From Bryopsis sp. KO-2023 (lineage: Eukaryota; Chlorophyta; Ulvophyceae; Bryopsidales; Bryopsidaceae): a stretch of DNA of 64,000 nucleotides. Below the pieces are notes generated by a model. That model made no database searches, was not told where the DNA came from, and saw only the letters and a list, made by a program, of their open reading frames with translations. Shown piece after piece: positions 23,683 through 34,840 of the stretch (position 1 is its first letter; each line of letters starts with the position of its first letter). A program made the position numbers and the translations under genes. The stretch lies in the NCBI GenBank assembly GCA_030272585.1, contig BSYQ01000001.1:9191001-9255000 (forward strand), in the 5' to 3' direction.

Positions 23683-24731
23683 GTTTTTTCATGGATCGCT
23701 AGGTTTAGTGTAAGAAAAAAGGGAAGGTTCAAAAAAAAAAAGAAACAGATCCTGAGAAAGCATAAAAATGAGGGGAGAAAGGTACTTGGAAAAAAGCTAA
23801 AAAAAGGAAAGACCCTTCCTTGAAGAAAAAATATCAAAAAAACACCGATAAAAGCCAAGAAGGAAACACTGTTCCTTTTTTAAAAATTATAATACACTAA
23901 GAAAAGGTGAAAATGAAACATCATCCCTCATCCCTATTTAAAAAAAGGGGGGGTAGAATCCACCCCTTGAGACATGGGGTTTGGATAGGGGTTCGGGACA
24001 TACAGAAGTTCTTTTGCTGTTTTTTTTTTTTTTCCTTTTTTCCCTTCAATGAAAGAACAATATATGTATATATACATATACATATATAGGTCGGCAAGAT
24101 TGAGGGAAGGTGAAAGATGAAGCAAAGGGAGGTCGTTTTTTGGTATAAATGGAGGCAACAGCAAAAGGAAAAAAAAAAAGCAAAAGGAAAAATCCATTAG
24201 GGATTTTTGTATCTTTTTCTGTGGCCGGGATCTCGTCTGTTTTTTTTTGTGGATGTTTCGAGAACTTTTTTGTTCTGACTTTATTCGTGGGAAGATGCAT
24301 GTTGCACATGATGGTGGGTGGGGGGCGGCAGTTGGCTCCCTCGTTTTTAGTTTTTTTTTCATTTAGTGTGGGGCATGAGTTCAGGGTTTGAAAGCATCGA
24401 TTGTTTCCAGAAAGCTCCAAGTTAAAAAAAAAAAAAAACTCGGTCAAGAGGATGAATAAATGCAATGTTTCTGGGTTTCTAAGGAAGTGTAATCTGATGG
24501 GGCCGTTGAGTGACGGTGAAATCTATCTGGCATCACGTTAACACTTTTGGGGTGTGTGTGTGTGTTTTATTACCGTTGGACGGTGGGCCGGTTGTTTTTT
24601 TTCAAAACAAGAGGACATTTTAAAAACGGAATTTTGGAAAGGGGGGGGGGGGACTGTTGGTATTTGCATGTGAAAATCCTAGTGCACTGTGAAATCAAAA
24701 TGTGGAAGTCTCGATATGTGTGTTGAGATAT
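23683..24731. other. Intergenic between CAX and the mobile-element nest
   Basis: CAX 3' UTR and low-complexity DNA, with an AT/ATGT microsatellite near 24059-24090 and a G run near 24642. No gene seen. Confidence 0.55.
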
Positions 24732-24881
24732 TATCAAGAACGTGAAGTAAACAGCTGCTTACATCGAATCAAGGTACCTCCGTTCTTTTAACCACAACCA
24801 TGTTCGATCTATCCCATGTTCTAATTCTATGAAATGACTCCTTCTAATCAATCACGAGCTACCTTCCCATCAATTCTGACA
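24732..24881 (-). repeat. Element A, left LTR (3' LTR of the minus-strand element)
   Basis: 150 bases matching 46194-46343 except for a C/T difference in the CATGTTCGATC stretch that I could see. Read on the minus strand it begins TGTCAGAATTG and ends CTTGATA. Confidence 0.9.
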
Positions 24882-24888
24882 CGCTTCC

Positions 24889-25926
24889 CTAGCGCTTAAA
24901 ATATCGACGTAACCTATCATGATGAAACACTCCCTTTATCTTAACCCCTTCAATGGTTTCCAATTCAAACAAACGGTTCCCTTTCTTTTTCTGAACTCGA
25001 TAAGGGCCCTTCCATTTCGGTTCAAACTTCTGACCATGCACACCATCGCCAAAATTATTTCTCACCAAAACCAAACCCCCAATCACAATTTCTTTTTCCA
25101 AAAACTTCTGGGGATCCAATTCTGCAACTTGCTTTTCTCCTATTTGCTTTTCAAGATCACGAACCTTTCTCCTAATTTCCAAAATATCCACTTTCTTTCC
25201 CTGTGCATTTTGACCCAATAAAATTTCTCGGGGCGAAAACCCCAAAACACTTGAACGCGAATCTCTCATCAGCTCAACTGCCTCAGTTACGAATTCCGAC
25301 CACCTCGATTTATCTTTCCAACACATGCGCTGCAGACGATGCACGAGCGTCTGATTCGCTCTTTCTACTCTGCCATTTGATTTTGGCGAGTACGAACTGA
25401 TCTCTACCTTTTCAATTTTTTTCTCAGCCAGATAATTGGCGAAATACGAACTGCCAAACGCTCCTCCATTATCGCCCATCAGCGACTCAATACGGCCCCA
25501 CTTATGTCTCCAAGCTTCCACAAAATGAACGAGCTGATCGCTGGTCGCACTGGACACTGGTTTCGCTTCAACCCAGCGCGAAAAGAAGTCTACACCTACC
25601 AAAATGTATTTGTGCACGCCACTAATATCCAGGGGTCCCACAAAATCCACCGCCACCACTTGCATAGGATGATCTGTAGGAATCGACAAGCTGGAGGCAG
25701 TCTTCCTCAGTTTTACAAACCGCTGGCACGTGTCACAAGTACGGCAGTGTGCCTCTGCATCCTTTCGCATATCTGTCCAAAAAAAAAGATCGACGCATCC
25801 TCTCCAAGGTTTTCTCGACACCAAAGTGCCCCGCTTTATCGTGACACGTCTCCAAAACCGTCTTGACCATACTGCGCGGAACCACCACCTTATAATCTGA
25901 ATCCATCCATTTCTGCAACATTCCAT
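24889..25926 (-). mobile_element. Element A, integrase region
   Basis: The minus-strand frame shows a Cys pair of an HHCC-type zinc finger (CRTCDTCQRF) and the retroviral-type integrase core (VVAVDFVGPLD, LMGDNGGAF, SYSPKSNGRVERANQT). It runs to within a few bases of the left LTR. No chromodomain follows, unlike the B copies. Confidence 0.85.
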
Positions 25927-27121
25927 TTTTCCAAACCAGCTGATGCTTGTAGCACAACTGAGCTGCCTGCAAAAACCCTTTCCATTGCTCTTCCTTTTCC
26001 AATTCCCTTTTCAAGCACAACTCCTGATTTCCAGCTTCCACAGGGCAAACCTCCGAACGTTCAACGAGATAACGTTGACGAGATAATAAGTCGGCCAAAA
26101 AATTCTCCTGGCCGGCAATATGGTGCACACGCAAAGGGTACACAAAAAGATCTTGCACCTGAGCCAATTGGCGACGTATAAAATCGGTGGAAGACGTAGC
26201 CGAAAACATCGCCACCACCGTTCGATTATCAGTATAGATATCGAATTTCTGGTTAATCAAAAAGGCGCGAAGGGCCGTTACCGCTCTGCAAAACCCTCGC
26301 AGTTCCGAAAAATTGGAGGAGCGAAAGGGCTGAGTATTATAGGCACTCCACATAGCCACCAGTCGCTGACCTTGCACCAAAAGAGCACCATGAGCCAAGG
26401 ACGAACTGTCAACGTACAGACGCAAGGGCTCGTCGGAATGTGGCTGCCAATAATGCAATCGCCAAAGGGCAGACGTAAGCCGAGTGACCACGGTATCCCA
26501 ATCTCGACAAAACTCCGGCGTAGAGAACCGATCTGGAGGGGCCTGACAATAAGCACGCAGGCGAGCAAGAACCGCCGACACATTGGGGTTGAAAGGAATC
26601 AGCCCCAAACATAAACCGAAAAAACTCCGCAACTGCAATCGGGAAACTGGGCGCTGAAATTGAGCGACCTTAGTAATCACCGAAGGATCCAAACAAACAC
26701 CCTGGGCGGAAAAACGAACCCCCACGAAACAAACCTCATTCTGAAAAAACGAACACTTCGCAAAATTAAGCACCCAACCATCGCGCTGAAGCTCTTCACA
26801 AAGAATAAGCAACGCGCGACGGTGGGACTCAATAGAATCCGACCCCAAACAAAGATCATCAACATACCCCGATAATTCCGCATCCGGGACCTCTTTTCGT
26901 AACCGAGAACGAACACGGCTGAGAGAATATTGAATTGCCCGCAAAAACCAATGCATTGAATTATGAAACCCAAAGGGCAACCGAGTAAAAACGAAAAATT
27001 GGTGGTCGAAACAAATCCCAAAAAACTTATGCAACGACGGATGCAGGCGAATACAAGTGAACGCCGACGACACATCCAGAGTAGAAAAAATTTTCTTTTG
27101 CCCTAAGGTACGAACCAAGGC
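25733..27121 (-). mobile_element. Element A, reverse transcriptase and RNase H region
   Basis: The reverse transcriptase core is seen in FSTLDVSSAFTCIRLHP, TRLPFGFHNS and SGYVDDLCLGSDS. RNase H follows (RLYVDSSSLAHGALLV, FDIYTDNRTVVAMFSA), and HDKAGHFGVEKTLERM opens the integrase zinc finger. The reverse transcriptase is clearly diverged from that of B1/B2. A hAT MITE has landed at its upstream side. Confidence 0.85.
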
Positions 27122-27129
27122 ATGGCGAT

Positions 27130-27595
27130 CAGAGATAGGACTTGGGCCAAATTTTTGGTCCGGCTACGGTCCGGTCCGGTTACGGTCGGTTTACGGTTCC
27201 GTATTACGGCCGTAACTCCGTACCGTAACCGGAGTAATATGTTGTTTTTACGGTACGGAACAGGTACGGTATAGCTACGGTAGCCCCTAAATCATCGTGA
27301 AGTAGTGTGGTTCAGTGCTAAAGCGTTAGGCTGTAGTCTGTAAGGTCGTGGGTTCGAATCCCCTTGGGTTCCTTTGGGTTCTCGGGACCCTGCGGGGGTT
27401 ACTATTTACGGTTTACGGTTGGTACGGTGGTTACGGTCGGTACGGTCCGGTACCGGAGCAGTACGGAGTGGTACGGTGGTCCGGTTCCGAGCACGAAAAC
27501 CACTCCGGTCCGGACCGTAACTACCGTAACCGTAAGTGACCGGAGTGGGGTTACGGTACGGTTTACGGTACCGTAACCGGAAAGTCCTATCTCTG
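27130..27595. mobile_element. hAT-type MITE, 466 bases, with internal tRNA-like sequence
   Basis: Ends are 14-base inverted repeats, CAGAGATAGGACTT and its complement, with the CAG start typical of hAT elements. It is flanked on both sides by the same eight bases, ATGGCGAT (27122-27129 and 27596-27603), the hAT target-duplication length. The interior is packed with ACGGT/ACCGT motifs in both orientations, like hAT subterminal transposase-binding repeats. There is no transposase frame. It sits in element A's reverse transcriptase region, so it is younger than A. Confidence 0.85.
27297..27370 (+). ncRNA. tRNA-like sequence with Pol III A and B boxes inside the hAT MITE
   Basis: An A-box-like TGGTTCAGTGC at 27308-27318 and a perfect B box GGTTCGAATCC at 27351-27361 lie at tRNA spacing. 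The anticodon loop would read CTGTAGT (GTA, Tyr), but the anticodon and T stems do not pair fully, so a working tRNA is unlikely. It could be a tRNA-derived SINE head or captured pseudo-tRNA, and it may still drive Pol III transcription. Confidence 0.5.
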
Positions 27596-27694
27596 ATGGC
27601 GATGCAAGCTTGGAGAAAATACTTGACGCACTGAGGCGTTAAGCAAACGAAAATCCACGACCATACGCAACGCAGAGGAATGAGGTTTGGGAAC

Positions 27695-28265
27695 TGAAAC
27701 GGCTGACTTAGTAGGCGAAGATCTAGGCGGAAAACAGAGGTTACAGTCTGAGAGTTCCAGGTAGTCGCGGACTGACTGGAATGGGGTAGTTACGTGATGC
27801 TCAACGAGAGGCTGAAACGTAGTGAAAAGAGTTCGAACCAGGTTCAGTATATTCAGTGTCAGATCTCAGATGGCTGAGAGTTTGGGTAGAGAGTCGGGAG
27901 TCAGACTGGAAGGAGCTTCAGTCTGGGTCCTTAGTCTAGAGGTTATCAAGGGTTATAAAGGGTTAGTCGGAGCTCTGGCTAGAAGGGCTGAGCTGAGAAA
28001 TGATAGAGACGTTTTGAGGAGAGCTAGATGATAGCTAGTATTTGTAAGGTTAGGAGATGGGCTGGGAGTTCTCTAGAAGCTCTGGGCTGAGAGTATAAAA
28101 GGCTGGGGATCGTTGTAAAGAACAAGCTTGTTGAAATAAGATTCAGTTGTATACTCTCGTGTCTCAGACCTTTCTTACAGAACTTCTGGTCGTCTCCCAA
28201 CGTGTGTGAAGAACGGGTTAAGTGGCGGCTGGAAGTATTCAGCCTCAGGAAACAAATCCGTTTCA
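27695..28265 (+). repeat. B1 5' LTR
   Basis: 571 bases, TGAAACGG...CCGTTTCA, with a TATAAAAGG box-like sequence near 28095 that may be its promoter. It matches 35360-35930 and both B2 LTRs. Confidence 0.93.
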
Positions 28266-28266
28266 C

Positions 28267-28278
28267 TGGTTTCGGAGC
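28267..28278 (+). other. B1 primer-binding site
   Basis: TGGTTTCGGAGC lies one base inside the 5' LTR. It is complementary to a tRNA 3' end reading GCTCCGAAACCA. Element A has the same 12 bases at 46193-46182. Confidence 0.75.
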
Positions 28279-28286
28279 GAGTTTCT

Positions 28287-28517
28287 ATGCCTATAATCAG
28301 AGAAGAAGAATACTGGTTTGGCGAAGAAGGAGATCCTAGGTTACTGCTTGTAGACCTCTGGCTGGAAGAGAACCCGTTGGAAGTTCTGCACATAGGCGAA
28401 GACAATAGTGATACTGAAAGCACAGGATCAAGCGAATCGAGAACTGAGACGGAGGCGACAGTTGATCTTCCGCTTACCCCTGAAACCCCAACTCAGGAGG
28501 AACCCCAACATCAGTGA
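28287..28517 (+). CDS. B1 small frame 1 (76 residues), unknown
   Basis: Opens MPIIREEEYWFGEEGDPRLL just after the primer-binding site, and is acidic and Ser/Thr/Glu-rich toward the end (TESTGSSESRTETEA). No family recognised. It is conserved in B2 at 44312-44082. Confidence 0.5.
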   Translation: MPIIREEEYWFGEEGDPRLLLVDLWLEENPLEVLHIGEDNSDTESTGSSESRTETEATVDLPLTPETPTQEEPQHQ

Positions 28518-28528
28518 GTTCGTTGTCT

Positions 28529-28828
28529 ATGGACCCTTGGCTGGCTCACCTTCTCGATCTTTATTACAGAGTAGAGTGGCAGTATCCCGGCGAGGAACTG
28601 GACTTACCAGTAGTGCGGAGGGAAGCTAGGAGGAACGAGGTCCAGCTAAACTACGAAGAACTCGACTTACTCTGCTTCCTGAAAGAGCTGGAAGAACAGG
28701 CTGACAAGGAGAATCAGCCAACCCCAACTACCGAGTCACCTCTCGACTTTCCCACTACATCAAGGTTTTACCGCTACGACGAGGAGGAACGGAACTCCTT
28801 GGCCCTGACATCGCTTTTTCACCAATGA
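28529..28828 (+). CDS. B1 small frame 2 (99 residues), unknown
   Basis: Begins MDPWLAHLLDLYYRVEWQYP and contains a helical acidic part (LCFLKELEEQADKEN). Its stop overlaps the next start as ATGA at 28825. Present in B2 at 44070-43771. No family recognised. Confidence 0.5.
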   Translation: MDPWLAHLLDLYYRVEWQYPGEELDLPVVRREARRNEVQLNYEELDLLCFLKELEEQADKENQPTPTTESPLDFPTTSRFYRYDEEERNSLALTSLFHQ

Positions 28829-29184
28829 AAGAGGAGAGGATCCACGAACTAAACGACACCTACCAAGTAAAGTGGACGCTCGCGCAGCCAGGAGTACATA
28901 ACGTACGGGGGCACGAGCAAGAGCCGGTTGTGAACTCAGAGGGTCTGGAAATCCCAACTATCAGACCTCTGGGTTTGTTTGGCGACAAGTTTCTGCAGCT
29001 GACCCAAGAGGAGCGGCAGATCGTGAGGACGTGCACCGGAGATCCAGAGAGGAAGAGGGTTCCAGACACCCTCGTAAATCAGGAAGGAGAGTCAGTGGAG
29101 CTCCTTGATCGGAAAAGGCAGTCGAAGAAAGTTAGGGTATCCGAATTTACCTATCCGCGGAATACCCTAACCGAGGATTTTTGA
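28825..29184 (+). CDS. B1 small frame 3 (119 residues), unknown
   Basis: Starts MKEERIHELNDTYQVKWTLA in the ATGA overlap with frame 2 and ends seven bases before the gag ATG. Its C-terminal half is charged (RKRQSKKVRVSEF). Present in B2 at 43774-43415. No family recognised. Confidence 0.5.
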   Translation: MKEERIHELNDTYQVKWTLAQPGVHNVRGHEQEPVVNSEGLEIPTIRPLGLFGDKFLQLTQEERQIVRTCTGDPERKRVPDTLVNQEGESVELLDRKRQSKKVRVSEFTYPRNTLTEDF

Positions 29185-29191
29185 GGCTGAG

Positions 29192-30184
29192 ATGGAGCAA
29201 CAGGTGGCTGAGTTGAGGGCGGCGTATGAGGAGGTAATGGGAAGGTTGAACCGAGTGCAAGGCGTGGTCGAAGAAGTACCGGGAATGCTGAGCATGGCGG
29301 TGAATGAGGCTGTGGGAAGCTCCATTTTGGAGCAACTAACCGACAAAGTGGGAACAGCAATCGGGGCGGCAACTGCAGCACAGGCTGGAACGGCGGCTGG
29401 AAGTGGTGGTCGAGGTAATGACCTGAGAAGTAAGCCAGCCCGACCTGATCTGTGGGGAGGCAGGCAGAATGACCCTCCTATCCAGGATTGGTTGTTCAGC
29501 CTCCGAGTGCATTTTGACGCCACCCACGTCGAAGATGGAGTCTCGAAACTCCGCCTGGCAGGATCTCTACTGAGAGGGCCAGCCGCGACATGGTGGAGGA
29601 CAAGAGTGGAGGAGTCGGAGACTGATGGAGGCCGACCTTTGCCGACGTATGAGGACTTCTGTGAGGAGCTGAAAAACCAGTTCGGGGAACCACATTTTTT
29701 GCGCCGCACACGGACAGAATGGGCGAATTTACGCCAAGGCGGAATGTCTGTGCGGGAATACACGCATCGTTTTAGACAGCTGATGCTGTATATTTCCGAC
29801 GCATCAGAGGGCGAGAAAATACACAGGTTCGTCGATGGTTTGCGAGGGAGGGTTGGCATCGAGACCGACCTCCAAAACCCCAAGACCTTGGATGAAGCTA
29901 TTCGAGTGGCGGAAAGGTGGGGAGGAGCTCAATCCGGGAGTTCGATCTTGAATCGAGATCGCGGCGGCGGCGGCAACAGCGGCGGCGGAAATCGCAGATC
30001 AGATCACATGGAATTGGACTACGTCGGAAGAAGGCGACAACAGAGACAGCAGAAACAGCGAGGTGATAAAGAGAGAGAAAGAAATAAGCCAGTCTGGAAG
30101 AAAGAAAAAGCAGACGGAGAGGTGAAGTGTTACAAGTGTGGGCGTCGAGGGCATTACGCTCGAGACTGCCCCTCGCGAAAATGA
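29192..30184 (+). CDS. B1 gag
   Basis: 330 residues. A helical N-terminus ([15 protein letters not shown]) and the Ty3/Gypsy capsid core ([30 protein letters not shown]) lead to one CCHC zinc knuckle at the end ([14 protein letters not shown]). The stop overlaps the pol start as ATGA. Confidence 0.9.
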   Translation: MEQQVAELRAAYEEVMGRLNRVQGVVEEVPGMLSMAVNEAVGSSILEQLTDKVGTAIGAATAAQAGTAAGSGGRGNDLRSKPARPDLWGGRQNDPPIQDWLFSLRVHFDATHVEDGVSKLRLAGSLLRGPAATWWRTRVEESETDGGRPLPTYEDFCEELKNQFGEPHFLRRTRTEWANLRQGGMSVREYTHRFRQLMLYISDASEGEKIHRFVDGLRGRVGIETDLQNPKTLDEAIRVAERWGGAQSGSSILNRDRGGGGNSGGGNRRSDHMELDYVGRRRQQRQQKQRGDKERERNKPVWKKEKADGEVKCYKCGRRGHYARDCPSRK

Positions 30185-33100
30185 GTATGTTAGGTAAACT
30201 CGCAGGGTGTGAAGTTAAGGGGAAGCCTGCGAGTTCGAGGAATTCTAGGAATTCGAGGGATTTTTCGTTGGAAGAAACGTCCAAGGAACCGACTAGACCT
30301 GATAACCAAGATAACCTAGAAGTCCATTCATTTGATGGGACAGATTTAGACATGACTAAGTTCGGATTTCTAGCAGTGGCTGAAACTGATAACCGAACTA
30401 GACAACTGATTACTGTGAAAGGGGAAATCTCAGGTTTTGCAGCTGAGATATTAATAGACTGTGGAGCAACTGATTGCTTTTTGGCTCGGAAATTTTGCGA
30501 GAAAAATAAGCTGGAATTAGAAGCACAAGAAGAAAAAGTTAGCCTGGCTGGGGGAAGTACCTTAGAATCTAAAGGGAAGATCAGGGCTACTCTCAGATTT
30601 GGAGATTTTGCTAGTAGGGAGATTTTTCATGAAATGTCTCTTGCTAAGTATGATGCTATATTGGGAAAAACTTGGCTGGCTAAGCATAATCCCCGGGTTG
30701 ATTTTCGAACGAATGAGGTAGTGGTTTCAGACGGGCTGAAAGAACATTTGATTCCTCCGGCAAACCCCGGAGAGGAGGAAGAGGAACAGTGTGTGCTGAT
30801 GGTGTTTGAAACATGTTTGAACAGAACTGACTCTGAACAAAATGTTTCCAGACAAGCTGAACTTGCAGCAGAAATCAGACAGGAATTTCCTAACACTTTT
30901 GTGGAAGAATTACCCAGTGAGATACCCCCTTCCAGAGGTATCGAACACACGATCCAGTTGGAACCAGGCACGGTTCCACAAAGTAAAGCACCTTATCGAC
31001 TAGGCATCAAGGAAATGGCAGAACTGAAAACTCAGATTGCAGCCATGTCGGAAAAAGGGTTTATTCGACCGAGTAGATCACCTTGGGGAGCACCGGTAAT
31101 TTTTGTACCGAAGAAGAACGGGAAACTACGCATGTGTGTAGATTATCGGGCATTGAATAAGGTGACGGTGAAAAACGCTTATCCGATTCCGAGGATAGAT
31201 GAACTGATAGATCAGCTTCATAGCGCAAAATACTTCTCAAAAATAGATTTGTGTTCGGGATACTATCAAGTCAGGATGGCGAAAAAGGATTGGGCGAAAA
31301 CTGCTTTTCGAACTAGATATGGATCTTACGAATACACAGTAATGCCAATGGGTTTGACAAATGCACCAGCAACTTTTATGAATGTGATGAACGATGTTTT
31401 TCGACCACATCTGGATAAGTTTGTTATAGTTTATCTCGATGATATCTTAGTTTACAGTCGGAACTGGGAAGAGCACAAGGAACATCTTAGACAAGTGTTT
31501 CAGCTACTCGAAAAACACAAACTTTACGTTTCACCGGACAAATGTGATTTGGGGATGACAGAAGTCGAATTTTTGGGACACATAGTCGGAAGAGAGGGAC
31601 TCTCCGTGGTACCTAAGAAAGTTTTAGCCATTAAGGAGTGGGCACAACCTCAGACAGTTCGGGATATTAGGTCGTTTTTGGGTTTAGCGAATTATTATCG
31701 GAAATTTATTAAGGGATACTCTGGGATTGCAACGCCGTTACATGAACTAACAAGGAAGGAAGTTAAATGGCAGTGGACTGAAAGTCAGGAGAAAGCGTTT
31801 CAGACGCTAAAGAAGAGCATGCAAGAGGCACCTGTGTTAATAATTCCAGATCCGGAGTTGAGTTTTGAAGTAACTACAGACGCATCGGATTTTGCTATTG
31901 GAGGAGTTTTGACGCAAGATCAAGGTCAGGGGCAACAACCAGCAGCGTTTGAAAGTCGGAAATTAAATTCAGCTGAAAGGAATTATCCGACACACGAAAA
32001 AGAACTGTATGCGATAGTCTATTGTTTGAAAACTTGGCGACATTATTTGGGGGCGAGGAAATTTGTGGTTCACACGGACCACGCTCCGCTGAAATATATT
32101 CAGACGCAGCCTAAATTATCCAGTAGACAGGCTAGGTGGATGGAAACTTTACAGGAATTTGATTTTGAGATTAAATACAAACCTGGAAAAGAAAATACAG
32201 TTGCAGATGCATTAAGTCGAAGGTCGGAAATGGAATTAAACGCTGTGGCAAAAGTCCGAGCAGGCGTAGTATTTCAGGATCAGGTTAGACTTGCGTATCA
32301 AGGGGATGAACATTGCAGAGAAGTTATAGCTAATTGGGAAGCTGGTGAAAAAGATCCGCGTTATAGGTGGGATGGCACAAAATTGTGGTATAGTCTGAAA
32401 GACAAATGGTTTTGGTATATTCCAAAGGACAAAGAAATTAGACAAACAGTGTTGGCTGAATGTCACGATCAGGCTGGACATTTTGGGAGACACAAGACTG
32501 TCGCAAATGTTCGAAAAAGATATTATTGGCCTAGATGCACTGAGGATGTCGAACGATATGTTAGGACTTGTGTTGGTTGTCAGAAAAACAAGTCTAGCAC
32601 TCAAAAACCATTGGGGTTATATCAGCCAATTCCAGTTCCAGACGAACGCTGGAAAGAAGTTTGTTTAGATTTTGTGGGACCTTTACCTATGACACAAAAG
32701 GGTCATGATTATTTAGTGGTTATGGTCGACCGTTTTAGTCGAATGATCCACTTGGTAGCCACCACTACTGCAGTTACAGCTAGTGGGGTAGCTGAAATTT
32801 TCTTTGATACAATTTTCAGACATCATGGGTTGCCAGAGGCTATTATTTCCGATCGAGATACTCGTTTTACAGGCCAGTTTTGGCGAAAACTGTGGGAATT
32901 AGCGGGGACTCGTTTAGCTATGTCCTCTGGATATCACCCTGAAACTGATGGAATGACTGAAAGGGCAAATCGAGTAGTCGGAGACATGTTGCGAATTTAT
33001 ATTTCGACCATAGGGGGTGATTGGGACACTAAATTAGTGGCGGCTGAGTTTGCTTATAACTCATCCGTTCACTCATCAACAGGTTTTACACCTTTTTATT

Positions 33101-33726
33101 TGGTTTATGGGCAACATCCCAGATCCCCTCAGGATTTGTTAGACTCAGGTCCAGTTTCAGATGAATGGTGGACAGTTTGGGCTAACAGTTTACAGCTGGC
33201 TCGGAAAGCGATTTTGAAAAGCCAACAGCGACAGAGGGCTGTCGCAAACCGAGGGCGGAGGGATGCAAGTTTTGCATTAAATCAGTATGTCTTTTTATCG
33301 ACAGCTGATTTACCTTTACCGCCAATGATGGGCCGGAAGTTGGTATCTAAGTTTTGTGGACCTTTTAGAATTATTGATATTGTGACATCAGTAACTTACA
33401 GGTTGGAACTTCCTAATCACTGGAAAATACATGATGTTTTTCATGTTTCCAAGCTAAAAGCATTTGAAGATGGATCAGGAGAGTTTCCAGCCAGGGCTAT
33501 TTCTCCACCTCCAGATCCAGTGGTGTTGGAAGGAGTCGAGGAATATATCGTCGAAAAGATCAAGACACATCGAACCAAACGGCGGAAAAAGAAGAATGTG
33601 ACAGAGTACTTGGTTTCCTGGGAAGGATACGGATCGGAAGAGGACCAGTGGCTCCCGTCACATCACTTGGGTAATGCGCAGCAAGTGCTGCAGGAGTATT
33701 TACGTCAAAAATCTTCCATGGACTAG
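30181..33726 (+). CDS. B1 pol: protease, reverse transcriptase, RNase H, integrase, chromodomain
   Basis: One frame of 1181 residues starting in an ATGA overlap with gag. In order: aspartic protease (ILIDCGATD), reverse transcriptase ([13 protein letters not shown]), RNase H ([14 protein letters not shown]), integrase zinc finger ([20 protein letters not shown]) and core ([24 protein letters not shown]). A C-terminal chromodomain follows ([20 protein letters not shown]). The chromodomain places it among the chromoviruses of Ty3/Gypsy. Confidence 0.95.
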   Translation: MSMLGKLAGCEVKGKPASSRNSRNSRDFSLEETSKEPTRPDNQDNLEVHSFDGTDLDMTKFGFLAVAETDNRTRQLITVKGEISGFAAEILIDCGATDCFLARKFCEKNKLELEAQEEKVSLAGGSTLESKGKIRATLRFGDFASREIFHEMSLAKYDAILGKTWLAKHNPRVDFRTNEVVVSDGLKEHLIPPANPGEEEEEQCVLMVFETCLNRTDSEQNVSRQAELAAEIRQEFPNTFVEELPSEIPPSRGIEHTIQLEPGTVPQSKAPYRLGIKEMAELKTQIAAMSEKGFIRPSRSPWGAPVIFVPKKNGKLRMCVDYRALNKVTVKNAYPIPRIDELIDQLHSAKYFSKIDLCSGYYQVRMAKKDWAKTAFRTRYGSYEYTVMPMGLTNAPATFMNVMNDVFRPHLDKFVIVYLDDILVYSRNWEEHKEHLRQVFQLLEKHKLYVSPDKCDLGMTEVEFLGHIVGREGLSVVPKKVLAIKEWAQPQTVRDIRSFLGLANYYRKFIKGYSGIATPLHELTRKEVKWQWTESQEKAFQTLKKSMQEAPVLIIPDPELSFEVTTDASDFAIGGVLTQDQGQGQQPAAFESRKLNSAERNYPTHEKELYAIVYCLKTWRHYLGARKFVVHTDHAPLKYIQTQPKLSSRQARWMETLQEFDFEIKYKPGKENTVADALSRRSEMELNAVAKVRAGVVFQDQVRLAYQGDEHCREVIANWEAGEKDPRYRWDGTKLWYSLKDKWFWYIPKDKEIRQTVLAECHDQAGHFGRHKTVANVRKRYYWPRCTEDVERYVRTCVGCQKNKSSTQKPLGLYQPIPVPDERWKEVCLDFVGPLPMTQKGHDYLVVMVDRFSRMIHLVATTTAVTASGVAEIFFDTIFRHHGLPEAIISDRDTRFTGQFWRKLWELAGTRLAMSSGYHPETDGMTERANRVVGDMLRIYISTIGGDWDTKLVAAEFAYNSSVHSSTGFTPFYLVYGQHPRSPQDLLDSGPVSDEWWTVWANSLQLARKAILKSQQRQRAVANRGRRDASFALNQYVFLSTADLPLPPMMGRKLVSKFCGPFRIIDIVTSVTYRLELPNHWKIHDVFHVSKLKAFEDGSGEFPARAISPPPDPVVLEGVEEYIVEKIKTHRTKRRKKKNVTEYLVSWEGYGSEEDQWLPSHHLGNAQQVLQEYLRQKSSMD

Positions 33727-33820
33727 CTCCTGTTTTCCTGAGTTCGGGTTGAGTGTGTGCGAGTGCGAGTGTGTGCGAGAGACAGTTTGGAGTTCGAAAA
33801 AGAAAAAGAAAGCAGACAAC

Positions 33821-34840
33821 ATGGTTGAGTTTGGTGGAGGAGTCAAAGCACTGTTGGAGGAGATTAAAAAGAATGCTGGAGCGATCGAGGGAGTGTCGGA
33901 AAGGATCAACAAAATGCTGGAGGAGTACCTGAAGGAAGGAACCAGACTGGAAAGAATCCAAGAAAGAGATGAGCAGGAGGCCCTGGAAAAAATGGCAAAG
34001 CTGGAGGAGGAAAAAGAACAACTCAAGCAAAAGATCGGCGAGCTGGAAGAAGAAGGGGGATTTCAGGCGGAAAGAGATAGCTGGGAGGCTGAACGCACTC
34101 GGTTGCTCGACGACCGGGCGAAATATTTGGCGGAAAATGAGGACCTCAGCGTAAAATTGGCGATGGCGGAAACTTCAGCGGACGCGGCGAAAAGAGAGGT
34201 GGAAAAGCTGCTGATGGAGGGGGCAGATGAGGAAATGCGCCACAAGCTCGACGGGGTCGAAGACAAGCTGCGGGAAGAGCAAATGCGGAACCAACAGCTC
34301 AAGGGCCAGGTAGACTTGTTGAAGAGTATGGTGGAGTCCATGTCGGGAAAACCAAGCGGAGAAGTGAAGCACGAAGAGGGGGAAAAACACACTTGCGTGT
34401 TTTGTCGCACCCCGAGCAGCAACTGTCAGCCGACCGGGGAAGACTGCCAACGGCACTGGGTGTGCTCGAATATCGGGTGTCGGGATCGGGTGTGGCTGAG
34501 TATCAGTCTGGAAGTAGATGAGGAAAAACGAGACTGGCGGAGAATGTGGGTACCAGCTGAAACAGGGCCACCAATGGTGCTACACTCGGAAACCTGCAAA
34601 CTCTGCGCCTTGGGTTTCAAGTTGGGGGCGGATTATACTCGGGGAGTGTATTTAAAGGCCAAGCGGACCGTGGGCCCCCTGAGAAAATTCGAGGCAGCCG
34701 AAGACGATGCAGAACCAACGGACTACGATGGGGATTGGGTCGTCAATGAGCCAGGCGGAGACAGTGGACCAGAAGGAAAGAAAAGGAAACCTCCTGGAAG
34801 TTCAGGAGGATCCAGAAATGTGAAACTCAGAAAAGCCTGA
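33821..34840 (+). CDS. B1 frame after pol: coiled-coil protein with Cys/His cluster
   Basis: 339 residues starting MVEFGGGVKALLEEIKKNAG. Residues of about 8-175 are a long charged coiled coil. Residues 192-262 hold a Cys/His cluster (CVFC, C202, C209, H212, C215, C220, then CKLC) that could bind zinc. The tail is basic (GKKRKPPGSS). There is no signal peptide or membrane segment, so it is not an envelope. Conserved in B2 at 38778-37759. Function unknown. Confidence 0.7.
   Translation: MVEFGGGVKALLEEIKKNAGAIEGVSERINKMLEEYLKEGTRLERIQERDEQEALEKMAKLEEEKEQLKQKIGELEEEGGFQAERDSWEAERTRLLDDRAKYLAENEDLSVKLAMAETSADAAKREVEKLLMEGADEEMRHKLDGVEDKLREEQMRNQQLKGQVDLLKSMVESMSGKPSGEVKHEEGEKHTCVFCRTPSSNCQPTGEDCQRHWVCSNIGCRDRVWLSISLEVDEEKRDWRRMWVPAETGPPMVLHSETCKLCALGFKLGADYTRGVYLKAKRTVGPLRKFEAAEDDAEPTDYDGDWVVNEPGGDSGPEGKKRKPPGSSGGSRNVKLRKA

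Noticed and set aside
27297-27370. A functional tRNA-Tyr gene
   Set aside because: The A and B boxes are good, but the T and anticodon stems do not pair well and no acceptor stem closes. Called tRNA-like instead.
27822-28031. 69-codon frame repeated four times
   Set aside because: It lies inside the chromovirus LTRs and recurs simply because there are four LTR copies. No sign that it is translated.
33821-34840. Envelope gene of the chromovirus
   Set aside because: The frame after pol has no signal peptide, membrane segment or glycoprotein features. It is a coiled coil with a Cys/His cluster.
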